Assembly: GCA_021521415.1 (NCBI GenBank)
Contig: JAIQDT010002842.1
Coordinates: 279,971 to 343,970, forward strand
Source: Bidens hawaiensis
Lineage: Eukaryota; Streptophyta; Magnoliopsida; Asterales; Asteraceae
Direction of reading: 5' to 3'
DNA: 64,000 nt
Shown: one piece after another, positions 22,389 through 34,541 of the stretch
How the letters are laid out: each line of letters begins with the position of its first letter
Numbering within the stretch: the stretch's first letter is position 1
The notes under the pieces: generated by a model
What the model saw: the letters and a program-made list of their open reading frames with translations, nothing else
What the model was told of the DNA's origin: nothing
Database searches by the model: none
Made by a program: the position numbers and the translations under genes

Positions 22389-24851
22389 TGTAAGGCCCCG
22401 ATCCCGGTAGCCCTACTTTAACGTCGGATTTACTCATAAACACAGTTCTACAAATCAGAGTTCATTAAAACTTTCGCGAAAACGTTAACATAAATCATTC
22501 GTTACAAAACATTAAACCTTTTCTTTGATACCACAACACCAAACATTATATTTAAAACACCATTTCTATCATCTTCAGATGCCAGCCGTTCAATCCATGC
22601 CATGTGCCAACCTCATGCTAGCTCTTTAATCATATTCACCTGCGTGCATACTAAAAGTCAGCTACGCTGAGTGAGTTCTAGTTAATCAGGCAACATACAA
22701 TTTATTCTCATATATTTCTTAACGTATCTGAAGACACGTATTAATACTTTATCTTTGTATAAATATCCATAAGAGGAACGTCACATAATATCTATTAAAA
22801 GAATCATGGCTAATGCCCATGCTATATATTTTCCAGAGAAGGACACTCTGTCTAAATTCTCCATAGAAGGACACTCTGTAAACTTCCATAGAAGGAACAT
22901 CCTATATAATTCCATAGAAGGAACATCTTATATATTTCCATAGAAGGAACATCCTATATATTTCCATAGAAGGAACACTATGCTTTCCATTAAAGGAACA
23001 CTATGTTTTCCATTAAAGGAACACTCTATATATTATCCGTAGAGGGAACTCTATACATAATTTATTATTTAATATCCATATAAGGAGACAATCACTATTC
23101 TTGGCAATACATGCAATATCCGAAGATCGTTCACGTATCGACAAGCAATCATCCTTACATTACATATAATATTCAAATATTTATTTATAACCTGGCAGTG
23201 CATGCAATATTCGAAGATCGTTCACGTACTATCTATATAATATACACACATCATTCGTACATCATATATAGCAATCGTATCTTTAAATTACCACCTGGCG
23301 GTACATGCAATATCCGAAGATCGTTCACGCACCGTCAAGCGTTCATCATACATGAATCATACAAGGCATACACTTACCACTTAAGGTAAGTGTATTAACT
23401 ATCACATCGAGTATGCACACAGCCCCGAAAACATAACAAGGAATGGGGCTAGAAACTCACCTGAACTCAGTTACTTCTTCTGTTAATGGTTACTCCTTTC
23501 TTTGGTTGTGCACGGCTAACTGTTTAATCATTACATATATAAAATACTACTCCATCCATTTTCATTGTTACTTAATTAGTCTTACGCGTCTAAGCCGGTT
23601 TTACTTCCTTGAATCATTACCGGGTTAGTTAATCGTTACTCATTAATCCTTTATAGGTATCTTTCATAATTATCAAATTCCAAGGGCTAATGTGTAATTA
23701 TCTCATTCTTTTCTAAGTCAAGGGACTGTTCTGTCATTCTGCCAAACTTCTAGTTCGTCATCCAGCCCTTAACGAATTGGACTATATAGCAAACCATTCC
23801 TCATAACGAAGTGGACCTTACAATAAACTGGTCATCATAACGAATTGGACCTCTTTCGTATGGTTTGGTTAACGAATTAAACCTCATAGCGAACTGAACC
23901 ATTAAACTAACTGATCTTTTATAACGAATGAACCTTCTAACGAAAGAGGGTCCATTCGTTATCTCTCTGTAACGAACTGCTTAGCTAATTCGTTATCTTG
24001 TTTTACGAATTGGTGAGCCAATTCGTCATCTGGTCATGGCCTGATTCGTCACCTGATCATAGCGAATGGATGAGTAACAAACCAGCTAACATGGTCTGGT
24101 TCGTCATCCCACCCTAACGAATTGCCATAACGAACTGGTTATCCTTCACTTAACGAATTACCGCTAATTCGTTAGATTTCCGTAACGAATTAGGGTTAGG
24201 GTTCGTCAGATGTCATATGTCACATCAGAAGATGCCCTGATGTGACTTAACCTCTGGCGCTGCACTTGCCAGAAAAACGAGATCTCGCCTGAAAAGCGAG
24301 ATCTCGCTTATTTCACCACCGTTTTTCACCGTTTTTCGTCCCGTTCGATCCAGATCTGAGCTAGGGTGATCCCTAAGCTCACCTTAGGTTCGGTTTATAC
24401 CTGATTCCACCCGGATCTCATGACTTTAACGGTTTAACGGTGTCGGCTCGTGGTTTCGTGACTAAAACTAATGGGTTTGAGTTCAAACAACATCATACTA
24501 TCATTACCTCTGGTCAGAATCGGTTCTCCTTCTTCTTCTTCTTGGTTTCGGCTTAGAGAGAGAGTAGGATGAGAGAGAGCTAAGTGTGTGTTTTGGTGGT
24601 GTATGGAATATGTGTGAAATGAATGAAAAATGAGAATTTAAGGTTTATATATTATGGATCATGGGCTTGAGCCCATGGTCCATCTTCCTTCCTTATTAAC
24701 CCAAGTCCATAACCCATATCCATTACCCAACACTAGTCCGACCCATACTAACTCCTACTTTATTTATTATTTCCCCGCTAACCCTAGTAAACTTCCTTAC
24801 TGATAATAAATAATATAATTAATATTATTTTAGAAATTTCAGGATGTTACA
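22389..24851 (-). repeat. Solo LTR (2.46 kb) nested in element A
   Basis: Ends are TGTAAGGCCCCGATC and GGATGTTACA on the plus strand, with TSD gtgca at 22384-22388 and 24852-24856. A TATA box on the minus strand (ATATATAAACC, about 24644-24653) followed by a pyrimidine-rich leader suggests minus orientation. It contains short tandem units with GGAACAYYCTATAT (22840-23060), three copies of ATGCAATATYCGAAGATCG about 92-104 bp apart (23109-23330), and a dense CGAAT/CGAAC motif array (23750-24220). Its left 300 bases match 49774 onward, so the family is present twice. Confidence 0.88.
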
Positions 24852-24856
24852 GTGCA

Positions 24857-26219
24857 GAGATATGATAATACTATTCAGTTCAAGCTTTATAGAAGCTTAA
24901 AAGAAGGATTTTCTAATGAAAAGTCTCAAGAAGTTATTCTTGCTGAAAATTATGTCATTTGCCCAGTTGGAAGGACATACACATATGTATGTTTGGTCCT
25001 ATAATCTGTATAGATTTAAAGGATAGCCATTAACCAGAAAACTGAAAGCACTTGGGGCAATTATAACATGTTTTCTATTCCTTCACTTAAAACTATGTCA
25101 ATCACTCTGACTTTGAAAGGACATATGTTCACATGTATGTTTGGTCATGCTGATCACTTTTAATCAAATAGGATAACCATTTACCTTTCAATTAAGAGAT
25201 ATTGGGGTGACTGAATATTAAACTGAATTTTAATGGAAAATGATAGGACATTAACTACTTAGCCAATCATATGGATTTAATAGGCCAAAAGGGCACTTAG
25301 TACAGTCATTAACATGTATGGTTGCTTTCTCATGATATGTAAAATCTAAGGTGATATAAACATAAAGAAACTGCTATATCTTATGTGCAGTTACATTGAT
25401 GTCTATGCATGTTCCTATATATATCTTTCCAAATGATAGGCAGAAAAGTGATTATCCAGTCATACACAAGCCTGTTGGTATTTGGTCACCAAAATGAAAT
25501 GTCTGATTTAAAAGAATGACACAGAACAACAGTGAACAACATACTTTTAAATATTTTATCAACCAAAAGTTGATTGATGTTCACAAAACATTTTTAGAAA
25601 ATGCAAACATGAGGGTTAATTCTAGAACTACAGGGGTGGAGGCAATCATATAAGTCCATTAAACATCCTGAATGAAAGGCCTGTAAGTCCGAATTGCGTG
25701 GCATGTAAGTCCAATGTTCAACCTCACATATGTTTGTAAATTTGAAAAAAAAAACCTCAAAATTTTTCTACAAAAATTGTCCTATCATTAAAAGTTTTGA
25801 CCAAATCCAGGGGGTCAAAGTCAAATTGGGGTGATCTGGAGAAAGCCAAATAAGCCTTGAGAATAGATAAGGAGCATCATAACACGTCATGTGTTATCCA
25901 TTAAGAATCATGCATATTAAATGAAATTAAATCATATCACCAAAGAGATAAAATTCATGTTAAGTCTAGACCTGCTGTTGACCTGTCTAAGTTGTCATAA
26001 TAATGCTGAAAATGAAGTATTGAGAAAGTTACTTAGTCAATATGATCACATTATTGAGATCTTTTCAGCAAAAGAAATAAATCATTTTGAAAGGAAAAAG
26101 GACTGAAATTTGATCTCTAAATGCACCATTTGCTCATAAACAATAATATGTAATGAAAAATACAGTTGAAAATTGGTTTAAGTCAAAAAGAGATGCATGT
26201 TGCCTTCAAAAGGTTGAAT
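24857..26219 (+). other. Element A spacer, right part
   Basis: Noncoding. Two near copies of GGACATA...ACATATGTATGTTTGGTC occur near 24974 and 25119. No reading frame has recognisable content. Confidence 0.5.
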
Positions 26220-27168
26220 ATGTATTTTCGGGCAAGGTTTGATGCTTTCTAACCTTCCCGGGCACAAAACAGTTGAATTTGTATTTTCGGGTAAGGTTTG
26301 ATGATTTACAGCTTTTCCGAACATACTTAGTTAATTTTTGTCTTAGTTCATTAATTTCGGGCAGGCTTGGAAGTATTTTAACCATTTCGAGTAGAGTTCA
26401 GTACTTTGCTTAGAACTTAACTTTTCGGGCAAGCCTGATTTGCGTATGATTATCCTAGCAAGCTTAATGCTGACATAGGATTTCCGGACAAGCTATGGAG
26501 ATTTTAGATTATAGCACACTTAGGTGTTTGTATGTTTAATTTCATTCCGGGCATGCCATGTGTTTTTTGTGATTATGATTTCTTTGAATTTACAAGTGTT
26601 TCCGAGCAGACTTTGTTCTCCAGGCACACTTTATATTCCGGGCACACTTTGTTCCATCAATATACTTGGTAATTTCAAAATTTGGCTTTTCGGGTACACT
26701 GTCTGTCAGGTATCTTTTTCCGGGCACACTTTGTACTCTTATGAAGGTTGTTCAGGCACACTTCGTACTCTTATGAAGGTTGTTCGGGCACACTTTGTAC
26801 TCTTATGAAGGTTGTTCGGGCACACTTTACATCAAAGTATGCTTGATTGAATGTGTTTCTTATTCTGATAGGGTTTATGCTAGATTGAGCTATTTAATTT
26901 ATATTTGAGAAATTTATATGGGTATCTTAATTGATTCCTAGCAAGGATGCTTATTTGATATTTTATACTTGATTATTTATCTTGTAATTGAGTTCTCAAA
27001 AAATCTGGTATTTCCGGTAAGCTTTCTTCATCATTACTTGACTTCAAATTATTTAACTTGACCAAGCAAGGTTTGTAAGTGGAGGGTATCGGGCAAACTT
27101 CGTCAATTTCATAATAAAAAAATTACTGGGCAAGGTTTGACACTTTGATTTTATCGGGTAAGGTTTTT
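26220..27168 (+). promoter_or_regulatory. CGGGCA motif array upstream of the element A accessory frame
   Basis: At least fifteen variants of CGGGCA followed by AGGTTTGA, CACACTTTG or AGGCTTGG are spread over about 950 bp. One part is a true tandem repeat of period 32 (starts at about 26721, 26753, 26785 and 26817). The same motif fills the U3 of both LTRs of this element. It ends about 100 bp before a TATA box at 27264. I infer a promoter-proximal regulatory region; the factor that would bind is unknown. Confidence 0.6.
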
Positions 27169-27263
27169 GAGTGATACAGTTTTTTAAATGGAGAAAATTA
27201 TTATGTTTGACAGCTAATAACTCACTACACGACAAAATGTATTTATAACCCACTTTCAAAAGG

Positions 27264-27618
27264 TATATAAGAGGGAGTTAGAGATATTTTTCAACATTAT
27301 TTTCCCTCTCTCTCTCTCTCCTTCCACTGCATACTCTAAAATCAGCCTAACCGACTTATCGCATTTGTCTTAATCCAAACCCTAACTTTACCAGCCCTCT
27401 AATTCCGACTCGGTAAGCATTAATAATGTGTTTTCCGATCACGATTAGATGATTATGAACTTTGATTATTTATTTATAAGCTAACACTCTGTTTTTTGTG
27501 TTTAGGTTATAAACTTGTCGAAGAACAGGTTCTTTATGATATTTCTCTCTTTCTTCTTCATTTTTATAACTTGAAATTACTTAAAGTGATGAACTTTATG
27601 ACTAATTTCATTTAGAAT
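27264..27618 (+). promoter_or_regulatory. Internal TATA box and probable intron-containing leader of the accessory frame
   Basis: GGTATATAAGAGGG lies at 27262-27275, followed about 35 bases later by a CT-rich run, a usual context for a plant transcription start. A good donor (CGGTAAGC, about 27410), an acceptor (TTTTTTGTGTTTAG, about 27505) and a second acceptor-like TTTCATTTAG just before ATG 27619 suggest a spliced leader. The promoter role is inferred from layout. Confidence 0.5.
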
Positions 27619-30600
27619 ATGTTTGATTATGTTCTTTCGGATATGGCAGATAATGATGAACCGAAATATCCCTTTGAACAGAAGCACAACATGTGCGCCA
27701 TGTTGCAGGTTACTCTTGACAATGAGGAGGTGGCGATGATGATAACGTGGTTGCAAAGATCAAATGTCAGTTTTGCCTTCACTGAGTGCCCAATCATTTA
27801 TAGAAATAATTCACTTGATTTATGGCGCCCAACAAGACTGTATGATGACGTAAAAGGACAAAGGATTGAAGCTACAGTGGCAAGACAAGGAATTCGTATA
27901 ACAGAAAAACTAATCAGAAGATGCTTGCGGTTACACGATGACGACCACAATCCAATCAACTTCAATACTGATCACCTGCTGAGGATTTTTGAACAAACAT
28001 TGGGATACTATGGGACAGTACACGATGGGCAATTTCAGAAGGGAATGTTTCCTATGATATACAGATTTCTGATTCATCATGTGATTCAAGGATTCGCCCC
28101 AAGGAAAGGCTCATGGACTCTAATGAGTCGTGATTTAGCAAACGCCACAGTTGCTATCATCTATGACCTACCATTCAATTTCTCCTAGATGATTTTTGAA
28201 GGAATGGTAGGAAATCTGAAAAAGGTTGAAAAAGATAGATTTCTGCAATATCCCAGGTTTCTGCAGATAATCTTTAATAGGGAGTTGCATGATTTACCCA
28301 CAATTGGCATTACTCATGTTTTACAAAATGCCAACACATATAAAAGAATTGCAAATCCGGGTAGTGGCAACAGATTTAATCCAAACATTCCGTTTGAGAT
28401 TTGCCATGGTTATTAAACCATGACTTGGATATTATTCCAGTTCCTGAGCTGAGCTCAGAGGAGGAAGAGGAGGTTGCTGAGTTGGAAGATGAAGATAATG
28501 ATGATGGAAATGAAGGAGGGGCTGGAGGAGCCATGATTGTTGATGCATTTGATCAGGGGGAGAACCAACCTATACCACAATCAACACCACAATTACCATT
28601 ACCCACCCTAAACCAATCACCACATCTATCACCACAACCACAAGACCAAACCAACCAATCCCCAACCCAAACCTTGACCCAAAGCCATCCTGAAACATCA
28701 ACACAAATTTCACCACCACCACAAATACCATCAACTAACGGCCCAATCCAACCAAATGTATTCATTCCAAGCCCACCTCACACTCAATCACCACCCCAAC
28801 CAATTACAACAACACAGCCTACCCATATCCAAACTCAAACCACACCTCAAACCCCACCTGAATCATCTACACCACCCACATTTACTATCAACCCACTACC
28901 ATCTACAAGTGAAAACATTTTTGAATATGCCAACCCAATAATCACTAAAACCACTAACCAAGACCAACCTGAACCTGACCCTTTCTCTACCTCACCACCA
29001 ATAATCCCTCCAGCTTAAAACTTTTTGTTTCAAAGAAACCTTAATCTAATGTTGGAAAATGCGAGGTTGAAGGAGAGGAATGAGGAGGTAACCAAGGAGA
29101 ATGTGTTGCTATTGGATAAGTTGGCCCGTGCAATGCTGAAAATTCAAACCCTGGAGCAAGAAGTTGAGAAGACCTCAGCTGCCCCAAAACAGAGGGAGAA
29201 TATATTTGAGCCAACTGGTGCTATTGTTAATGTTGATGATGTAGTGATGGAGAAGGCTGGTAATAGAAATGTTGATGGGTTGACAAGTATTTTGAATGCT
29301 TATGATGATGAGGAAGAGAGTGAAGAAAGGAGGATGGAGGATGTTGAGTATGAAGGTGATAAATCTGATGTTGGAGAGGAAAATTATGATGTGAATGATG
29401 AAGTAATGAATGTTGTATGGAGTGAGGAGGATGATGATGAAGAGGAGACAGAGGATGGAATTGAAAAGACAAATGATGAAGAAAATGTGGCTGCCACTGA
29501 TGTGGTCACTAATGTTTTAACTGACAATCAGACTGAAACCCAAAATGATGTAATCAATGAAGGGATGATTGAGCTGGATAGGGATATTGATGATTTCCCA
29601 CCAGAAACTGAGGAAGATTTGAAAAGAAGATTAGATTAGGGTAAAGCAAAGGTCTATGAGGAAGTGCCTGAAAAGGCAAGTGTTATTAAAGAAGAGGAAG
29701 AAGAAGATCCAGCCACTGCTGCTGCCAGGAAAATGCAACAAGACATAAATGAAACATGGGAGAGGGAACACATTGCCCAAACCATGGATCCACTGGAATT
29801 GGCAGAGCAGGAGGTTTTGATTGATCAAGCCAACATTTCAAAAGTTCTAAATGATGAAGAGGCTGATGATCAAGATGTTATTGAAGCTTTGATCAAACTA
29901 AAAAGAGTTGAGGAAGCAGACAACTCTTTAGCCATGGTGGTAAGCATGTTCCAACCTCAAAATCAACTAGAAAAGGAATCAACTGAAACTGCTAAGCCAA
30001 CCAATATGAATATGGAAGAAGAGATTGGTGAATCTATTGCCTCAATGGCTACAAAGAAATGGGCTCAAAAAATGAAGATGATATAAGACAAAACCCAAGT
30101 GAATGGGAATGTGTGGATGATCCCAAATATGGAAAGAAATATTCAAGAAAGAGGGACAAACCTGAATCATTTAAACCAGCTGAAAGGGATGAGCCTGCCA
30201 AAAAGGGGAAATGGGATAATATGAACAACTACTTTGTAGAGACCCCTGATGATGATGCAAGTTCAATAAGGGCAATACCTTTGCAAACTTTAAGGCCAAA
30301 TGAACATGTGCAAGGAGTGCCTAATGTACCAATTCCTGAAAATCCAACTTCTGATGAACCTAAGATTGATGTAGTTAATGAAACAACTGAGGAGGAGGAC
30401 GATTATGATGAAGATGAAACTGATGATAATGATTAAGATGATCAGGGAAAAGGTGCTGAAACTGCTAATGTTATGTCCCCATAAGTTACAGTAACTAATG
30501 AACAGAGGACAAACATTGAGCAAAGTCTGTTGGATGCTAAAAGGAAAAATCCTTTGATTGTGAAATTAAGAAGCTATGGCATAAGCTTTGAGACCTTAGC

Positions 30601-32567
30601 TGATTTGAATGATGATGAGCTGGAGAAAAGATTGAACAAAGAAAGGGACACAATTGAGAAATTAATACAGCAGAAGAACAGTGATACCCAAAAGTACAGA
30701 GAATATTTAAGAAAACATGGGTATTCTGAAAAAGATCTGAGTCATTTCAATGTTGACAAGCTGAAAGAAGCCTATGAAAGCACAAGGGAAGAAATTAAAG
30801 AAAAATTTGTGAAAGAATATGAGGAAGCTGAAAAGCTTGAAAATTTGAAAGAAAAATTTAGAGGAAAATGTGGTTATCTGTTGGAGAGAGGGATGGCACA
30901 CAGCATGATTGATTGCTTAGAAAAGGATGCAGTTGAAACACTCTATAACAAAATGAAAAGAAAAGAAAAAAATGAAGGAGTTGCTACAAACTAAATCATC
31001 CAGTGATAAACAAAAGGGCTCAAAGCAAGAAAAAGAAAGTCAAATATTTAAAGAGTATCTGAGAGTGCACAATTACTCTGAAATAGATTTGAATAGTTGT
31101 AACTTTAAGCAACTCAGTGATCTCTACCATAAAACAAATGATGCTGAGAAAGAGAAGGAATTTGAGAAAGCCAAACTGAAAATTGCTGCTGAAAAGGAAA
31201 GACTTGAAAAGATCTACAGCAAATATGGGAGAAAGTGTAAATTTATGATAGAACATGGCAGAACACTCAATGATGTGGAATCAATGACAAAGGAAATGGT
31301 TGAAAATAATTTCAGATTTTTGAAAAGAAAAATTCAGAAAGAAGAATAAGAAAGACAGTCTGAGCCTCCCAAGAAGAAGAGAAAATTAACAACTTTGAGG
31401 AAGAAAAAAGAGGCTGAAAAGGAAAAATCAATAGAGGCAACTGCTGACGAAACCCCAATCCCAATGGAAGTCAAGCCTGAACCAGAAGATGAACCTATAA
31501 TTCCTTGGGAAAATGAAGAAATGATTAAAATATTGAGGGGTATAATGATAAACCAAAGGGGAATGGATGAAGCCACTTTTAATGCCTTAGAAAAGGAGGA
31601 CTTGAAAGAACTTTTCTATATCCAAAAGGTGGAATGGGAAAAAGTATTGTTGGAATGTGAGAATCCTAGAAGCTTTGTTCAAGGAAGATTTGTGCCTACA
31701 GGGCTAATGACTAATCCAAGGATAGTCAACATGATTATGAAACTTGTCAATGAAGCAGGTCTAAACTATGCAGAACTTGTCCAATATCTAGCTGAGATGA
31801 TTGAATCCACATACATGAATGTTTTCAATGTATCAAGGCCTAGCAAACCAACGAAGTCTATCCTATTTAGGCCTCCTATCTCAAGACGGCACATGGCAGC
31901 AGGCAGAGGAGAATCTAGTAGAGCTGGGTGCCAAAGAACAACAAGACCACAATCCAATGTGGATCTTCCAAGATCTCTCTACTATGATTCAGTCTCTGAG
32001 TCTTTAAAGGTGATTATGGAAAGCAGACTGATGAGAGACATAGTCATAAGAAGTGATTTTGTTGAATACACTGAAGAGCAGTTGGAGAAAATGGTCACAC
32101 TTAATCTGTATGACTATAGAGACAGAAACAAGTTAGCAGGGAGACAGCAAAATGATCTATCTAAGTTCCAGAGAGATGAAGCTGACAGGGGATTCCCATT
32201 TTTAAAGGAAAAGAGAAGCTGGAAAATGAATCAACTTGACAAAGCAAGAAGGACTGCAAAGTTGAAAAAGATGGCCAGTGCTGAATTGTATTACCATATG
32301 AAGGTCAAAGATAAGAATCCTGTGTCAAACATGAATACCTACACAAGCTCTGAAAGGAGAATGAGACGTCCAAATTACACAGTGCAGAAGAATGGCATCA
32401 TTGCTGTAATTGAATACAAAGAAAATGATGGTCACTATGTACTGAGAAACTCAGAAGGGCTTATTTTGGGCATAATCAGAATAGATGATGACCTGACCTA
32501 CTTGAACAATGAAGATGTGACAGACATAAGGGATTTGCACATACCTGAGAGTCACCCTCATCACTAG
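27619..32567 (+). pseudogene. Element A accessory (post-pol) reading frame, decayed
   Basis: About 1650 codons, broken by in-frame stops (28186 TAG, 29016 TAA, 29637 TAG, 30434 TAA) and shifts near 28405, 30060 and 30980. N-terminal domain (27640-28410): KYPFEQKHNMCA, then a WLQRSNVSFAFTECP stretch, RGIRITEKLIRRCLRL-like sequence and FLQYPRFLQIIF. A proline/threonine/glutamine-rich region follows (28560-29010), then an acidic region (29280-29640), then long charged coiled coils with two copies of an E/KYLRxHxYSExDL module (30700, 31050). The C-terminus near 32380-32560 has NGIIAVIEYKENDGHYVLRN. The element B frame shares its N-terminal and C-terminal patterns. No membrane or signal segment is evident. 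Function unknown. Confidence 0.7.
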
Positions 32568-32822
32568 ATCCTTTCTGTCTTCCAGCAAAGAGCTGCATCA
32601 GTGATAACAGAAGACAGGCAGCCTACAATGCCTCAAGAAGATGAAGATTTTCTTTAGAATAGGCTTTTATGTCTAATGTCTCCGGACAAAAATTCTGAAT
32701 ATGTAATTGTTTATGTTTTTGAATATGTAATTTGATTTTGATTTGATATATATTTTTGACTATGTGTAAGTAACTGTAGAAGTGTTTTGGGACAGCTGAG
32801 GTGTTCCAATCTAGGGGGAGAT
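32568..32822 (+). other. Element A 3' noncoding and polypurine tract
   Basis: No gene. It ends in CTAGGGGGAGAT (about 32811-32822) right before the 3' LTR, the expected plus-strand priming site. Confidence 0.75.
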
Positions 32823-34015
32823 TGTTGAGTCAAGATTTGATCCAAAACTTATTACAAGGAAGATTGGAATCTTCTCAACCTCCTCAGATATCACTAAGTA
32901 TGGAACCGGGCACACCTGAGACATCCGAGCAAGGTTTTACTTAGCCGGGCATGATCTTTTGCCTATTGGGCAGGGTTATCTTCAATCTTTAGTGCAGGGT
33001 TCACTATTTAGTGCATATCCGGGAAGGATTCACTAGTTAGTGTATACCCGGGCAAGGTTCACTATATCTAGCAAGTTTGTTCTTCATAGCCAAGTAAGGT
33101 TTACTTCAGAATAAGCTCTTGGCTAACCAAGCTCATGAAACCAAGTGATTGGATGACCGGGCAAGGTATTCATTAATAACAGTGGTCCAAGTAAGCTTGA
33201 TGTGAGAAATGATATATTCCAAGTAACATTGGGCAGGGTTTAACTCTAGCAGAGTATAGTGCTACCGAGCACACTTTGCTAATAAGCTATTTCATAGCAA
33301 GGAGTTAAGGGACCATGCAAGAACAAGGTTGCTCGTAAGATCTTTCCGGGCAAAGTCTGATAAGATCAAGAAGATTGAAGTCTGCTTGGTGAGTATTTTC
33401 CTTTGGAAAACACTCCAAGTAAAGCATACCCGGAAAACTGTTCCCGGGCACACTTCAAGGTTACCAAGTCTAACAAGAAAGGCAAAGCACAAATTCTACT
33501 CGGAGAAGTTTACTTCTACAAAGCCTACCCGGAAGACTTATTTTACACTTAGCATAGTTTTAAATATGTAATTTGAATATGTACGTTATATTTAGGGTTT
33601 CTAGAAGGAATGACAGCTGTAAAGGAGGTTCCAGGCCTATAAAAGGAATAATTAAGGCACGCCTCCAGAGGTACGGAAGAGCGGCTGATAAGACACTCAT
33701 TAATGTGAAAGAATATTGGTTGAGTGACGGTTGTTCCTAGAATCGTACGGATATAACTTTCCCATCAAGAAACCCTAGATAGATTATCGTTTTTATGATT
33801 TATATTATATAAATGGAAATATTTTGAGTGAATCTTGTGTGTTAGTTACCTTTGATTAATCGTTTAGCCATTCAACTGTTTGTTATTGATTCTGCCTTTA
33901 ACAAACGGTTTTCTTTCTAAAAATAGCAACCCGTCATTAACTCTCTTGTCAACACATTATTGTGTGAGTTATGACTTAATTTGTTAACGATATACCGACA
34001 ATCGGTGACCTGACA
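32823..34015 (+). repeat. 3' LTR of element A
   Basis: This 1193-bp LTR has the same ends as the 5' copy and is followed by the TSD agggt at 34016-34020. The CGGGCA array and the CCTATAAAAG TATA box are conserved. Compared with 17933-19145 it lacks a short piece in the array near 32985 and has scattered substitutions, so the insertion is not recent. Confidence 0.9.
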
Positions 34016-34020
34016 AGGGT

Positions 34021-34541
34021 CGCCTCCAAAACTATCTCACCCAAAGCAACTACATCTATTGCAAGTTGTGGATTAGGGATCCCCACAAGGAAGTCTTCCA
34101 CCCCTCCCATATCACCCTTGAACTTTATAACCTTGTCTACATAGTGACGGTTTCGATTGAGAGCCTACAAAGACGTGCACTCACCGCACAACCATTGTTT
34201 GAAACCTTTAGAGCATCTGCCAACGCAACAAAAAGATCACAATCCCCGGATACCGCATACCGCATAGCGCATTTTTTCTCATCCGAACATAAGTGTAGCC
34301 GCTTTATATGTGCCACTAACCTTTGGATCTCCTTAGACACACCCAATCCATCCGGGCAGCAATGGAATCCTTTAAAAGTGCATGCCAATAACATTTTAAA
34401 CAGCCCGTGCCCACCTCCCCCGATGGGGCTCCATTGACAATCTGAGCCCTGGTCATAACCCCACACGACGAAAGGCCAAAAAACAATCTCGAGCTGAGTT
34501 TTGGGAGTAAAAACCTGAACTAAGAGGAGAAAGGAGAGCAA
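34021..34541 (-). pseudogene. Reverse-transcriptase gene, piece 1 (N-terminal region)
   Basis: The minus strand reads GSDCQWSPIGGGGHGLFKMLL, then a Cys/His-rich KGFHCCPDG...LVAHIKRLHL that looks like a zinc finger, then DLFVALADALK. After a frameshift near 34140 it reads on to GEIVLEAT at the element A insertion point. The next residues (LLDRIF) lie at 17932, so removing element A with one TSD copy rejoins the frame. The same gene family as pieces 2 and 3, where this N-terminal zinc-finger block precedes the RT. The true start codon is uncertain. Confidence 0.75.

Larger units (their letters stand above)
17933..34015 (+). mobile_element. Element A: copia-type LTR retrotransposon with accessory reading frame, pol mostly deleted
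   Basis: LTRs at 17933-19145 and 32823-34015 both start TGTTGAGTCAAGATTTG and end CTGACA, flanked by the TSD agggt (17928-17932 and 34016-34020). The primer site TGGTATCAGAGCC follows the 5' LTR and a purine run precedes the 3' LTR. Inside are gag with a zinc knuckle, only the last residues of copia RNase H, a long noncoding spacer with a motif array and TATA box, and a decayed accessory frame of about 4.9 kb. A solo LTR (22389-24851) is nested inside. Removing the whole element restores the RT gene. The gag style and large size suggest the SIRE/Maximus branch of copia (inference). Confidence 0.9.

Noticed and set aside
26524..26808. 94-codon open frame with a repeating Cys/Gly pattern
   Set aside because: It is produced by the 32-bp tandem repeat of the motif array and has no start context or domain.
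28553..28765. Glycine/cysteine-rich open frame on the minus strand
   Set aside because: Antisense of the proline/threonine/glutamine-rich region; a codon-composition artefact.
29227..29472. Histidine/serine/leucine-rich open frame on the minus strand
   Set aside because: It is the antisense shadow of the acidic GAT/GAA-rich region of the accessory frame.
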